Translations under genes and position numbers: made by a program | Shown: one piece after another, positions 38,547 through 46,971 of the stretch | Position numbering within the stretch: position 1 is the stretch's first letter | Layout of the letters: each line of letters starts with the position of its first letter | The notes under the pieces: model-generated | Database searches by the model: none | What the model was told of the DNA's origin: nothing | The model's input: the letters and a program-made list of their open reading frames with translations, nothing else | Source of the DNA: Frigoribacterium sp. CFBP 13712 | GTDB lineage: Bacteria; Actinomycetota; Actinomycetes; Actinomycetales; Microbacteriaceae | Length of the DNA: 64,000 nucleotides | Reading direction: 5' to 3' | Assembly: GCF_014842255.1 (NCBI RefSeq) | Contig: NZ_JACYVH010000007.1 | Location: forward strand, 1-64,000

Positions 38547-39619
38547 GGGGCGACCTCGCGCCACCACGCCAGGTGCGCCGCGGCGGTGTCGTCGAGGGTG
38601 GGGGCCAGAGAGGTGCCGGCCGGAAGCGCCGTCGACCGCGGGTCGCGGTGCGCGGCGAGCAGCGCGGCCGCCAGGGCGCCGTCGGACTCGGGGTCGTACA
38701 GGGCGATGCTGCCGGGCCGGAGGGCGTCCATCTCGCGGGTGTACCGGGTGTCGGCGACCACGGCCCGGCGACCCTGCTCGGCCCAGTCGAGCAGCGAGCG
38801 GGACGCCGACCAGTGGCGGTGCGCCACGAGGGGCACGACGGGTGCGTGGAAAGCGGCGGCGTAGGCCTCGTCTCCGAGTCGCCCCGTCACCTCGAAGCGG
38901 ACGCCGACCGCCGTCGCGGCCGACGCCAGCGCCTCGACGTCGCGCTCGTGACCGGCCGACGGGCCGCCGAGGGCCACGACCGTCGCCGATGCCGCCTCGC
39001 CCCGGCGCACCAGGTCGCCGCAGGCCGCGATCGCGTCGTCGTGCCCCTTGCCCGGGTAGACGTAGCCGGCGATGACGACGCGCAGCTCGGACGGGTCGAC
39101 CGCAGGAGGCGCGGATGCGGCATCCACGCCCGACCCCGCCGACCCCGCCGAGGCGAACGGCGCGCCGGGTCGCGTCCCGAGCGGGGCGACCAGCACGCGG
39201 GGGAGAGCGTCGTCGACGTGCTCGGCCAGCAGCGACCGCTCGTGCTCGCTGCTCACGACGACGCCGTGGGCGGCCCGCGCCATGCGACGGTACGCGGCGG
39301 CGCGCCGGTGCACCGCGGTCTCGCCGTCCGACGGCTGGGGGAGGTCGTGCAGGGTCACCGTCAGCGAGGTGAGGGCGGCCAGTCGTTCGATCCGGTCGGC
39401 CGCGTCTTCGAGACTCGACCCGAACAGCTTGTCGGTCACGTGCAGATGGACCCGGGCGGGGCGCTCGTCGGCGACGAGGGTCTCGGCGAGCTCGGCCGTC
39501 GCGACGTCGCGACGCCGCACAGCCGGGTCGGCCTCGATCAGCGAAGCGGCGACGTCGGACGCGTAGGCCGTCACGCCGTGAGAGGGCGGGCCGACGACGA
39601 TGCAGAGTGGGGTGGGCAC
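38543..39619 (-). CDS. Glycosyltransferase, GT-B fold (GT4-like)
   Basis: This 358-aa protein begins with a GT-B N-domain (CIVVGPPSHGVTAYASDVAAS, then VHLHVTDKLFGSSLEDAADR) and has a GT4-type C-domain (LRVVIAGYVYPGKGHDDAIAA, VVALGGPSAGHERDVEAL, FEVTGRLGDEAYAAAF, PLVAHRHWSASRSLLDWAEQG). The usual EPFGLxxxE motif is altered. The GTG at 39619 is the chosen start; it diverges from the plus-strand arm across 159 bp. It is translationally coupled to the GT2 gene downstream. Confidence 0.82.
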   Translation of the reverse strand: MPTPLCIVVGPPSHGVTAYASDVAASLIEADPAVRRRDVATAELAETLVADERPARVHLHVTDKLFGSSLEDAADRIERLAALTSLTVTLHDLPQPSDGETAVHRRAAAYRRMARAAHGVVVSSEHERSLLAEHVDDALPRVLVAPLGTRPGAPFASAGSAGSGVDAASAPPAVDPSELRVVIAGYVYPGKGHDDAIAACGDLVRRGEAASATVVALGGPSAGHERDVEALASAATAVGVRFEVTGRLGDEAYAAAFHAPVVPLVAHRHWSASRSLLDWAEQGRRAVVADTRYTREMDALRPGSIALYDPESDGALAAALLAAHRDPRSTALPAGTSLAPTLDDTAAAHLAWWREVAP

Positions 39620-39778
39620 GCGTCGGACGTTACACGCGGCAGCACCCCCGCCCGAGCGCCTGCCGAGGCCCCTGTGGAGAACGACGGACAGCACGCACCC
39701 GATCGGCCTCCCTGGGAGTACGTTCCACAGGTGGCCCGAGTCGTCGTCGACGCTCGGGCGCCGAGAAGCGGAGGAAGC

Positions 39779-40948
39779 ATGACGCGCCCCTTGCGCGTCG
39801 TGGCCGTCCCCGCCTCGCACCCCTACGTGCGTCGGGTGACCGCCGACGACGCGATCACACTCCACGACGACCCGCGCCCCGACGGCGCCGGGCCGGGCGT
39901 CTGGTGGCCCCCGGTCGCGCTCGACGCGGCCTGGATCCGCGCCCACGCCGACGAGGCCGACCTGCTGCACATCCACTTCGGCACCGAGTCGTTCGACGTC
40001 GCCCACCTCGTGGACGCCGTCGACGCGGCCCACGCCGTCGGCTGGCCCGTCGTCCAGACAGTCCACGACCTCGACCACCCGCAGCTCGCCGACGCCGACC
40101 AGGGCCGCTACGTCGCCCAGCTCGACGCCCTCTTGCCCCGTGTCGACGCGGTTCTGACCCTGACCGAGGGCGCCGCGGCCGAGATCGCGCGCCGCTGGGG
40201 AGTCGAGGCCGTCGTCGTGCCGCACCCGCGCCTCCTCGGCTCCGACTTCACCGCCGACACCGCGCCCATCGGGTTCGCCGCCGACGGGCGGGTCGTCGGC
40301 CTGCACCTGAAGGACCTCCGGCCCGGCGTCGACGGACCGGGTGCCACGACGGCGCTCGTCGCGGCCCTCGACCTCCTCCGCGCCCGCGGGGACGCCGTCA
40401 CGGGCGAGGTGCGCCTGCACCGCTCCGTCCGCGACTCCGCCGCCCGCGACGAGGTCCGACGCCTCTGCGCCGCCTCCGACGCGGTCGTCCTCGTCGAGCA
40501 CGACCGCCTCGACGACACCGCGCTCGCCGCAGGGCTCGCCCGCCTCGACGCCTGCGTGCTGCCCTACCGGCACGGCACCCACTCGGGCTGGCTCGAGCTC
40601 TGCTGGGACCTCGGAGTGCCCGTCGTCGCACCCGACACGGGGCACTACGCCGACCAGCACGACGACCCCACCGTCGCCTCCGCCCGGTTCGCCGCCGACG
40701 GCTCGGCGCTCGCCGACGCCCTCGACGGGGTGCTCCGGGCGGGTGCCCGCCCCGGCACGACACATCGACGTGACATCATCACTGCCCGATCGGCCGAACG
40801 CGACCGGGTCGACAGGGATGTCGTCCGCGCTCACCTGGCCGTCTACCGCGCCGCCCTGGCGCGTCCCCGAGCTCGGCCGGCACCGTCGGATCCCACGATC
40901 CAGCCCGCCCGACGACCCGCCCCGCCCGCCGAGAGGACCCCTGCGTGA
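39779..40948 (+). CDS. Glycosyltransferase-like protein, GT-B fold
   Basis: This 389-aa protein follows a GGAGGAAGC ribosome site. The N-domain has LRVVAVPASHPYVRRV and LLHIHFGTESFDVAHLVDAV, then VVQTVHDLDHPQL and VDAVLTLTEGAAAEIARRWG, typical of GT4-like enzymes. The C-domain (YRHGTHSGWLELCWDLGVPV, then PDTGHYADQ) resembles sugar-nucleotide-binding regions in which the usual Glu is in a GWLELC context. It is the first gene of a three-gene plus-strand operon (GTGA overlaps). The C-terminus is Pro/Arg-rich and disordered. Confidence 0.82.
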   Translation: MTRPLRVVAVPASHPYVRRVTADDAITLHDDPRPDGAGPGVWWPPVALDAAWIRAHADEADLLHIHFGTESFDVAHLVDAVDAAHAVGWPVVQTVHDLDHPQLADADQGRYVAQLDALLPRVDAVLTLTEGAAAEIARRWGVEAVVVPHPRLLGSDFTADTAPIGFAADGRVVGLHLKDLRPGVDGPGATTALVAALDLLRARGDAVTGEVRLHRSVRDSAARDEVRRLCAASDAVVLVEHDRLDDTALAAGLARLDACVLPYRHGTHSGWLELCWDLGVPVVAPDTGHYADQHDDPTVASARFAADGSALADALDGVLRAGARPGTTHRRDIITARSAERDRVDRDVVRAHLAVYRAALARPRARPAPSDPTIQPARRPAPPAERTPA

Positions 40949-42144
40949 CACCGCCACGACCCTTGCGCATCGCCACCATCGCCCCACTCCGGTACCCCAT
41001 CCGACAGCCGCACGCCGGCGGCGTCGAGTCGGCTCTGTGGAACGAGGTCGCGACCCTCCGCTCACGCGGTCACCATGTCGACCTCGTCGCCCCGCGCGGC
41101 TCGGACTTCATGACCGGCGGCCCGGCCGAGTACGTCATGCCCGCCGTCGCGTGGGCCGAGGGCGAGATCGCCGCCGACGACACCTACCCGGCTGGTTACC
41201 TCGACGACGCGCTGCCCCGTCTCGACGCGGCCCTCGACCGCATCCGCCGTCACGCCGACGACTACGACGTGGTCGTCAACCACTGCCTGCACGGTCTCCC
41301 GCTCGAGCGTGCCGGATCGCTCGGAGTCCCCGTCGTCTCGACCCTGCACACGCCCGTCATCCCCGAGCTGCTCGCCGCCGACCGCGCGTCGGTGGGCGGT
41401 CGCAGCACGTTCCTGTCGGTCAGTCGCCACACGGCCGACGAGTGGTCGGCCGCGGGCGTCGACTCGGTCGTGCTGCCGAACGGCGTCGACGAGTCGCTCT
41501 GGCCCCTGGGGCCGGGAGGCGCGGGTCTCGTCTGGTTCGGACGTCTCGTCCCCGAGAAGGGCACCCATCTCGCGATCGAGGCCGCGCGTCTCCTCGACCT
41601 GCCTCTGACGATCGTCGGTCGAATCGGCGACCAGGCCTATTTCGACCACTTCGTCGCCCCCGCGCTCGGCGACCGGGTCGCCTACGTCGGGCCTCTCGGG
41701 CAGGCCGAGCTGGCGGAGCTCGTCGGTCGGAGCGCCTGCTCGCTCACGACCCCGGTCTGGGCTGAGCCGTTCGGGCTCGTCGTGCCCGAGGCGCTCATGA
41801 CGGGCACCCCCGTCGCCGCGCACGACGTGGGCGGGGTCACCGAGATCGCCCGCGGTTCCGTCGGGATCACCACCGTCACCCCGGGCGACCCGGCCGCATT
41901 GGCCGTCGCCGCGCGGGATCTCATCGAGGCGTCGCGCACGCCCGGAGGTCGCGACGACATCCGCGCCAGCACCATCGCGCGCTTCTCGCTCGGAGCCCGG
42001 GTCGACCGCCTCGAGGAGGTGCTGCGCGCGACGGTGCGCCGCGAGGGTCTCCGCCGCGAGGGTCTCGACCACGACGCTCTCGAGGTCGACACGTCGGACG
42101 CGTCTGACGCGTCGCACGCCGAGCGGCCCGAGGAGGCCGCGTGA
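40945..42144 (+). CDS. Family 4 glycosyltransferase
   Basis: This 399-aa protein is a clear GT4 enzyme: RIATIAPLRYPIRQPHAGGVESALWNEV with the Gly-Gly donor loop, FLSVSRHTADEW, VLPNGVDESLWPLG, LVWFGRLVPEKGTHLAIEAA, and the catalytic VWAEPFGLVVPEALMTGTPV (E-x7-E). The tail (~370-399) is a Ser/Asp repeat, DTSDASDASHAER. It overlaps both neighbours by GTGA. It probably acts at the cytoplasmic face, extending a glycan precursor. Confidence 0.92.
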   Translation: MTPPRPLRIATIAPLRYPIRQPHAGGVESALWNEVATLRSRGHHVDLVAPRGSDFMTGGPAEYVMPAVAWAEGEIAADDTYPAGYLDDALPRLDAALDRIRRHADDYDVVVNHCLHGLPLERAGSLGVPVVSTLHTPVIPELLAADRASVGGRSTFLSVSRHTADEWSAAGVDSVVLPNGVDESLWPLGPGGAGLVWFGRLVPEKGTHLAIEAARLLDLPLTIVGRIGDQAYFDHFVAPALGDRVAYVGPLGQAELAELVGRSACSLTTPVWAEPFGLVVPEALMTGTPVAAHDVGGVTEIARGSVGITTVTPGDPAALAVAARDLIEASRTPGGRDDIRASTIARFSLGARVDRLEEVLRATVRREGLRREGLDHDALEVDTSDASDASHAERPEEAA

Positions 42145-44108
42145 CCCGACCCGTCGTCGGCTGGTACCTGCATCATCACGGGGGAGGGCACGTCGCACGG
42201 TTCCGGGCCGTCCGCCCTCAGGTCGACGCCGACGTCGTCGTGTTCAGCTCGCGCCCCGCGCCCGACGACCTGCCCGCGGACACCCGCTGGACGACCCTTC
42301 CGCCCGACGCCGGGGTCGAGATAGACGATGCCGGGCGCGAGCTCGACCCCGCCGGGGCCGACCCGACGGCGGACGGCGTGCTGCACTGGGCGCCGCTCGG
42401 TCACCGGGGTCATCGCGACCGGCTCGCGGCGATCGCCGAGACCGTCGCCCGCGAGCGGATCGACGCGATGGTCGTCGACGTCTCGGTCGAGGTCGGACTG
42501 CTCGCGCGCCTCCTCGGCGTCCCGGTCGTGCTGTTCACCCAGCCCGGTGATCGCGACGACGAGCCGCACGCCCTGATCGAACGCCTCGCCGCCGCGATCG
42601 TCGCCCCCTGGCCGCGCGAGCTCATGGAGCCGGCGCATCTCGCCGCCCATCGCGACCTCGTCGCCTGCACCGGCGGCATCAGCCGGCACGACGGCCGCGC
42701 GGCACCTCGTGAGCCTGCGGCCGAACCCGACGGCACCCGCGTGCTCGTCCTCGCCGGAGGCGGCGGACACGACGTCACCGCCGACGACATCGAGGAGGCG
42801 CGCGCGGCCACCCCGGGAACGCACTGGACGGTGCTCGGGGTCGACGGCGTCGACGGGCAGCCGTCCGTCGTGGTGGACGACCCGTGGCCGGCCCTGAACC
42901 GGGCCGACGTGGTCGTCACCTGGGCGGGGCAGAACGCCGTCGCCGACATCGCCGCCGCAGGTGCCCGTGCGATCGTCGTGCCGCAGACGAGGCCCTTCGG
43001 CGAGCAGATCGCGACCGCGACCGCACTCGACCGCGCGGGGCTCGCCGTCGTCGAGCCGGTCTGGCCGACGGCCGAGCGGTGGCCCGAGGTCATCGCGCGC
43101 GCTCTCGAGCTCGAGCCCGACTGGGCGCGGTGGGGCACGGCCGGAGCCGCCCGCCGGGCCGCCGACGTCATCGAGCGCGTCGCCGGTTCGGAGCAGCAGC
43201 CCGGTCGGCACGTCGCCGTCGTCACCCTCTGCTCGGTCGCCCGGCTCGACCACCTGCGGCATCAGCTCGCGGCCGTCGTGCGCGATGCCGCGTCGCCCGA
43301 GCCCGGACCCGAGCCCGGACCCGACGCGTCTGCCCCGTCACGGTCGACGACTCCGCGGGTGTCCACCGTCGTGGTCTGGCTCGACGACGAGCCCGCCCCG
43401 AGCGATCTGGGCGTCGACCTCGTGGTGCACATGCCGCCGGCCGCCGAGGGCTTCCGGCTCGCCGCCGCACGCAACGCCGGGGCCGACGCCGCCGTGGGGC
43501 TCGGCGCCGACCTCGTGGTGTTCCTCGACGCCGACTGCGTGCCCTCGCCCTCGCTGGTCTCCCGCTACGTCGACGCCGCCCGCGCCGAACCCGACGCGGT
43601 GCTCTGCGGTCCCGTCACCTACCTCGCGCCCGGCGTCGACGTCGACGACCCGGCCGTGCTCGCCGAGCTGACCGCTCCGCACGCGGCTCGACCCGCGCCT
43701 CCTGCGGGGCTGCTGACACGGGCCGGCGACGGCGAGTACGCCCTGTTCTGGTCGCTCTCATTCGCGCTCACGGCACGGGCCTGGCGCTCCGGTCCGCGCT
43801 TCGACGAGCGCTACGTCGGCTACGGCGGCGAGGACACCGACTTCGCCTTCGCGTTCCGCCGGGCGGGTCGGCCGCTCGTCTGGGTCGGCGGGGCCGACGC
43901 GTACCACCAGCACCACCCGACCTCGTCGCCCCCGTGGCAGCACCTCGACGACGTGCTCCGCAACGGGCGGCTCTTCGCCGAGCAGTGGGGGGAGTGGCCG
44001 ATGACGGGCTGGCTCGAGGCCTTCGCCCGCGGAGGAGCGGTGCGGCGCGTCGCCGACGGCTGGGAGCGCGTACCCGAGTGGGACGGCTCGCCCCGGCCCG
44101 GCGCGTGA
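42141..44108 (+). CDS. Two-domain glycosyltransferase fusion (MurG/GT28-like + GT2)
   Basis: This 655-aa protein joins two glycosyltransferases. Residues 1-~345 are GT-B, MurG-like: GWYLHHHGGGHVARFRAV, then ARLLGVPVVLFTQPGDRDDE, RVLVLAGGGGHDVTADD and the donor loop VVTWAGQNAVADIAAAGARA followed by IVVPQTRPFGEQ. A Pro/Glu linker (PEPGPEPGPDAS, ~390) follows. Residues ~360-640 are GT-A: FRLAAARNAGADAAVGLGAD, VVFLDADCVP (DxD) and ERYVGYGGEDTDFAFAFRRAG. Two transfers in one chain suggest sequential sugar additions. It closes the plus-arm operon. The GT2 half resembles the GT2 encoded at 37245. Confidence 0.88.
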   Translation: MTRPVVGWYLHHHGGGHVARFRAVRPQVDADVVVFSSRPAPDDLPADTRWTTLPPDAGVEIDDAGRELDPAGADPTADGVLHWAPLGHRGHRDRLAAIAETVARERIDAMVVDVSVEVGLLARLLGVPVVLFTQPGDRDDEPHALIERLAAAIVAPWPRELMEPAHLAAHRDLVACTGGISRHDGRAAPREPAAEPDGTRVLVLAGGGGHDVTADDIEEARAATPGTHWTVLGVDGVDGQPSVVVDDPWPALNRADVVVTWAGQNAVADIAAAGARAIVVPQTRPFGEQIATATALDRAGLAVVEPVWPTAERWPEVIARALELEPDWARWGTAGAARRAADVIERVAGSEQQPGRHVAVVTLCSVARLDHLRHQLAAVVRDAASPEPGPEPGPDASAPSRSTTPRVSTVVVWLDDEPAPSDLGVDLVVHMPPAAEGFRLAAARNAGADAAVGLGADLVVFLDADCVPSPSLVSRYVDAARAEPDAVLCGPVTYLAPGVDVDDPAVLAELTAPHAARPAPPAGLLTRAGDGEYALFWSLSFALTARAWRSGPRFDERYVGYGGEDTDFAFAFRRAGRPLVWVGGADAYHQHHPTSSPPWQHLDDVLRNGRLFAEQWGEWPMTGWLEAFARGGAVRRVADGWERVPEWDGSPRPGA

Positions 44109-44163
44109 GTCCGCTCAGCGCATGAGCGTGCAGCGTTTGAGCCCGCTCGGCGCGTGAACCCGC

Positions 44164-45045
44164 TCAGCGCGTGAGCGTGTACTGCACGTCGACCGCGTGG
44201 TCGGTGAATCCGCGCGCCGCGTACAGGCGGAGCGCCGCCGTGTTGTCACCCTCGACGTAGAGAGCCGCCGTGCCGACGCCCCTCTCGGCGAGGCGGGCCA
44301 TCCCGGCGTCGACCACCGCGCCTCCCAGGCCCTCGCCCTGGTGGTCGGGGGAGACCCCGACCGCGTAGAACTCGCCCGGCTGGCCGGTCTCGACCTTGAG
44401 CCAGCAGAACGCGATCAGCTCGTCGCCGCGCCAGAGCAGCACGAAGTCGTCGGCGTCGAACCACGAGTCGGCGCGGCGCGCGTCGAGATCGCCCTGATCG
44501 AGCGAGCCCTGCTCGGGGTGATCGGCGAACGCGCGGGCGTTGAGGTCGAGCCAGGCCGTGTCGTCGACGCCGGGCCGGAAGGCGGCGACGCGGTCGCCGT
44601 CCGACAGACGGGGTGCGCGCGAGGTCACCGGGGCCCGCTGCTGCAGCAGTCGGCGGGTCTCGACGGCGCCGAAGCGGGAGCCGAGCGCCCGTGCGCCGGG
44701 CAGATCGCCGTGGGCCCAGAAGGCGATCGGGCCGGTCGTCTCGTCGAGCACCGTCTGCACGAGCCGCGCACCGAGACCACGGCCGCGGTGCTCGGGGTGC
44801 ACGGCGAGCTCGGCCTCGCCCTCCCGGACGATCGCCGCCGCCTGGCCGTCGCCCAGCACCCGGGCCTCGCCCGAGCGCAGCTCGACCAGCGACTGGTCGT
44901 TGAACGGGGGGCTCCCGTCGGTCGTCGCGGCTGCGGACGCCAGGGCCAGCACGTCGGCGACCCGGCCCGCACCGCCCGTGCCGCCCGCACCGCTTCCGTC
45001 GAAGGCGGCCGAGGAGGCGCGGGTCGACCCGCCGGGATCGCTCAC
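44164..45045 (-). CDS. mshD: Mycothiol synthase
   Basis: This 293-aa protein has two GNAT acetyltransferase domains: the first with LAVHPEHRGRGLGARLVQTV (acetyl-CoA loop), the second with VGVSPDHQGEGLGGAVVDAG and ALYVEGDNTAALRLYAARGF. MshD acetylates Cys-GlcN-Ins to complete mycothiol, the main low-molecular-weight thiol of actinobacteria. The GTG at 45045 lies 2 bp past the glnR stop. A linker near the N-terminus (STRASSAAF) contains the dispersed motif. The pair glnR-mshD is syntenic with mycobacteria. Confidence 0.95.
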   Translation of the reverse strand: MSDPGGSTRASSAAFDGSGAGGTGGAGRVADVLALASAAATTDGSPPFNDQSLVELRSGEARVLGDGQAAAIVREGEAELAVHPEHRGRGLGARLVQTVLDETTGPIAFWAHGDLPGARALGSRFGAVETRRLLQQRAPVTSRAPRLSDGDRVAAFRPGVDDTAWLDLNARAFADHPEQGSLDQGDLDARRADSWFDADDFVLLWRGDELIAFCWLKVETGQPGEFYAVGVSPDHQGEGLGGAVVDAGMARLAERGVGTAALYVEGDNTAALRLYAARGFTDHAVDVQYTLTR

Positions 45046-45047
45046 GG

Positions 45048-45728
45048 TCAGGCCCCCGGCGCGACGTTGTCGTCGTCGTAGACGTTGAACCGGTAGCCGA
45101 CGTTGCGCACGGTGCCGATCAGCGACTCGAGGTCGCCGAGCTTGGCGCGGAGACGGCGGACGTGCACGTCGACCGTGCGGGTGCCGCCGAAGTAGTCGTA
45201 GCCCCAGACCTCGCTGAGCAGCTGCTCGCGCGTGAAGACCCGGGAGGGGTGCGTCGCGAAGAACCGGAGCAGCTCGAACTCCTTGAAGGTGAGGTCGAGC
45301 GGACGGCCGTGCACCTTGGCCGAGTAGCTCGCCTCGTCGATGACGACACCCGACGCGTGGATCTTCGACCCGGTCTGCGACTGCGCGAGCCGCCCCGTGA
45401 CGAGCCGGATGCGGGCGTCGACCTCGGCGGGGCCGGCGCCCTCGAGGATGACGTCGTCGACACCCCACTCGGCGTTGACCGCGGTGAGCCCGCCCTCGGT
45501 GAGCACGAGCACGATCGGCACGGTGACGCCCGTCGTGCGGAGGATCTTGCAGAGCGACTTGGCGCTCGCGAGATCGGCCCGCGCGTCGACGAAGATCAGA
45601 TCGCTCGACGGCGCGTTCACCAGTTGCGCGGGTTCGGCGGGGATCTGGCGGGTACGGTGACTGAGGAGTGCGAGCGCGGGGAGGACGTCGGGCCCGCCTG
45701 CCGAGGTCAGTACCAAGAGCTGCGCCAC
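45048..45728 (-). CDS. glnR: GlnR-type atypical OmpR-family nitrogen regulator
   Basis: This 226-aa protein has a receiver-like N-domain with [21 protein letters not shown] and [20 protein letters not shown], lacking most of the acidic pocket of a phosphorylatable receiver, as known for GlnR. The C-terminal OmpR winged helix has [20 protein letters not shown] and [20 protein letters not shown]. GlnR is an orphan regulator that activates glnA, amtB and other nitrogen genes. Sequence and the adjacent mshD both match the mycobacterial Rv0818/Rv0819 arrangement. The start is GTG at 45728, with GGAGGTC upstream. Confidence 0.92.
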   Translation of the reverse strand: MAQLLVLTSAGGPDVLPALALLSHRTRQIPAEPAQLVNAPSSDLIFVDARADLASAKSLCKILRTTGVTVPIVLVLTEGGLTAVNAEWGVDDVILEGAGPAEVDARIRLVTGRLAQSQTGSKIHASGVVIDEASYSAKVHGRPLDLTFKEFELLRFFATHPSRVFTREQLLSEVWGYDYFGGTRTVDVHVRRLRAKLGDLESLIGTVRNVGYRFNVYDDDNVAPGA

Positions 45729-45827
45729 ACGACCTCCAGTGAATGTACTGTCGAGCAGTCTAAAACATGAGCCCGGCCCATCCCGACCACCCGATGCTAG
45801 GGCAGGTCTCGAACGGAGAACGACGAA

Positions 45828-46121
45828 GTGGCAGATCCCCTGACCCCCAGCGCGGTCGACACGGCGCGGCTCAAGCCGCTGACGATCATCCCCGTGTGGC
45901 TCGCCGCCGTCGTCGCGGCCGTGCTCATCGTCGTCGTCGCCCCGCGCGACGAGGCGTTCACCTGGCTCTCCCTCTCGCTGGGCGGTCTGATCGTCCTGAC
46001 GTTCGTGCTGCAGCTCGCGGCGAGTCAGAAGGACGGCCTCGTGTCGCGCACGATGCTGGCCCTCTGCGGCAGCCTCGTCGTGCTCGCCGTCGCGACCCTG
46101 GTGGTGGCCGTCACCGGCTGA
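45828..46121 (+). CDS. Small three-helix membrane protein
   Basis: This 97-aa protein has three hydrophobic helices ([40 protein letters not shown] and [20 protein letters not shown]). The GTG start follows GGAG. It resembles uncharacterised actinobacterial membrane proteins found near mycothiol and nitrogen genes. It diverges from glnR across 99 bp. Confidence 0.8.
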   Translation: MADPLTPSAVDTARLKPLTIIPVWLAAVVAAVLIVVVAPRDEAFTWLSLSLGGLIVLTFVLQLAASQKDGLVSRTMLALCGSLVVLAVATLVVAVTG

Positions 46122-46216
46122 CCCGCCGCGGCCGCTCCGGGCGGCGCGCCTGCCGATGCTCCGAGGGTCTGCTGAGGCCCTCCCGATGTCGGTGGTCGGC
46201 GGGTAGGGTTGCCCGC

Positions 46217-46333
46217 ATGGATTCCTTGCTCGCTCTCGAGTTGTTCTTCGTCGGCCTCCTCGCCCTGGCGTCCCTCGGCATCGGGTTCGTGTCGGTCGTC
46301 GTGCTGGTCAAGCTCTTCAAGGGTCAGCGCTGA
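46217..46333 (+). CDS. 38-aa single-helix membrane peptide
   Basis: An ATG at 46217 opens a short frame: [15 protein letters not shown], a hydrophobic helix to VVVLVKLF, and a basic end KGQR. It stops 2 bp before the nitrobindin start, so it may be translated as a leader of that unit. Composition and position favour a real gene, but the small size leaves doubt. Confidence 0.55.
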   Translation: MDSLLALELFFVGLLALASLGIGFVSVVVLVKLFKGQR

Positions 46334-46335
46334 CC

Positions 46336-46971
46336 TTGATCGACATCCCCACCGACCTGCCGTCGGAGCTCGTCCCCCTGTCGTGGTTGATCGGCGTATG
46401 GGAGGGCACCGGCGTCGTCGACTACAAGATCGGCGAAGGCGACCCCGACCTGCCCGCCGAGGGCTCCGAGCCCGCCGAGCGGCGCGTCCACGAGTTCGGT
46501 CAGCGCATCAGCTTCAGCCACGACGGCCTGCCGTTCCTCAACTACAGCTCGTTCACCTGGCTGCTCGACGACGAGCGCACGCCGTTGACGACCGAGACGG
46601 GCTACTGGCGGCTCGAGCGGCCGGCCGAGGTGGGCGACCGCGGTCCGGGCATGCTGCCCGGCGTCGGCGTCCAGCCGTACAACTCGGCGCGTGCCGTCGA
46701 GATCCTCCGCACCCCCGACGACGGCTTCGGTCTCGAGGTGCAGATCGTGCACCCCACCGGGGTCAACGAGCTCTACCTGGGTCGCGTCAAGGGCCCGCGC
46801 ATCGATCTCGCGACCGACGCCGTGCTGCGCTCGAGCAACGCCAAAGAGCACTCGGCGTCGACCCGCATGTACGGGCTCGTCGAGAACGACCTCCTCTGGG
46901 CATGGGACATCGCGGCCCTCGGCCAGGAGCTGCGCACGCACGCGTCCGGCAGGTTGTCGCGCGTTGACTGA
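46336..46971 (+). CDS. Nitrobindin-like FABP-family heme protein
   Basis: This 211-aa protein is a ten-strand beta-barrel of the nitrobindin (DUF1794/FABP) family: WLIGVWEGTGVVDY with the GxWxGxG motif, FLNYSSFTW, TTETGYWRLE, and a C-terminal ELRTHASGRLSRV whose His is the expected axial heme ligand. Family members bind ferric heme and act on peroxynitrite or NO. The TTG at 46336 is used as start; it lies just after the 38-aa gene. It overlaps the ygfZ start. Confidence 0.9.
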   Translation: MIDIPTDLPSELVPLSWLIGVWEGTGVVDYKIGEGDPDLPAEGSEPAERRVHEFGQRISFSHDGLPFLNYSSFTWLLDDERTPLTTETGYWRLERPAEVGDRGPGMLPGVGVQPYNSARAVEILRTPDDGFGLEVQIVHPTGVNELYLGRVKGPRIDLATDAVLRSSNAKEHSASTRMYGLVENDLLWAWDIAALGQELRTHASGRLSRVD

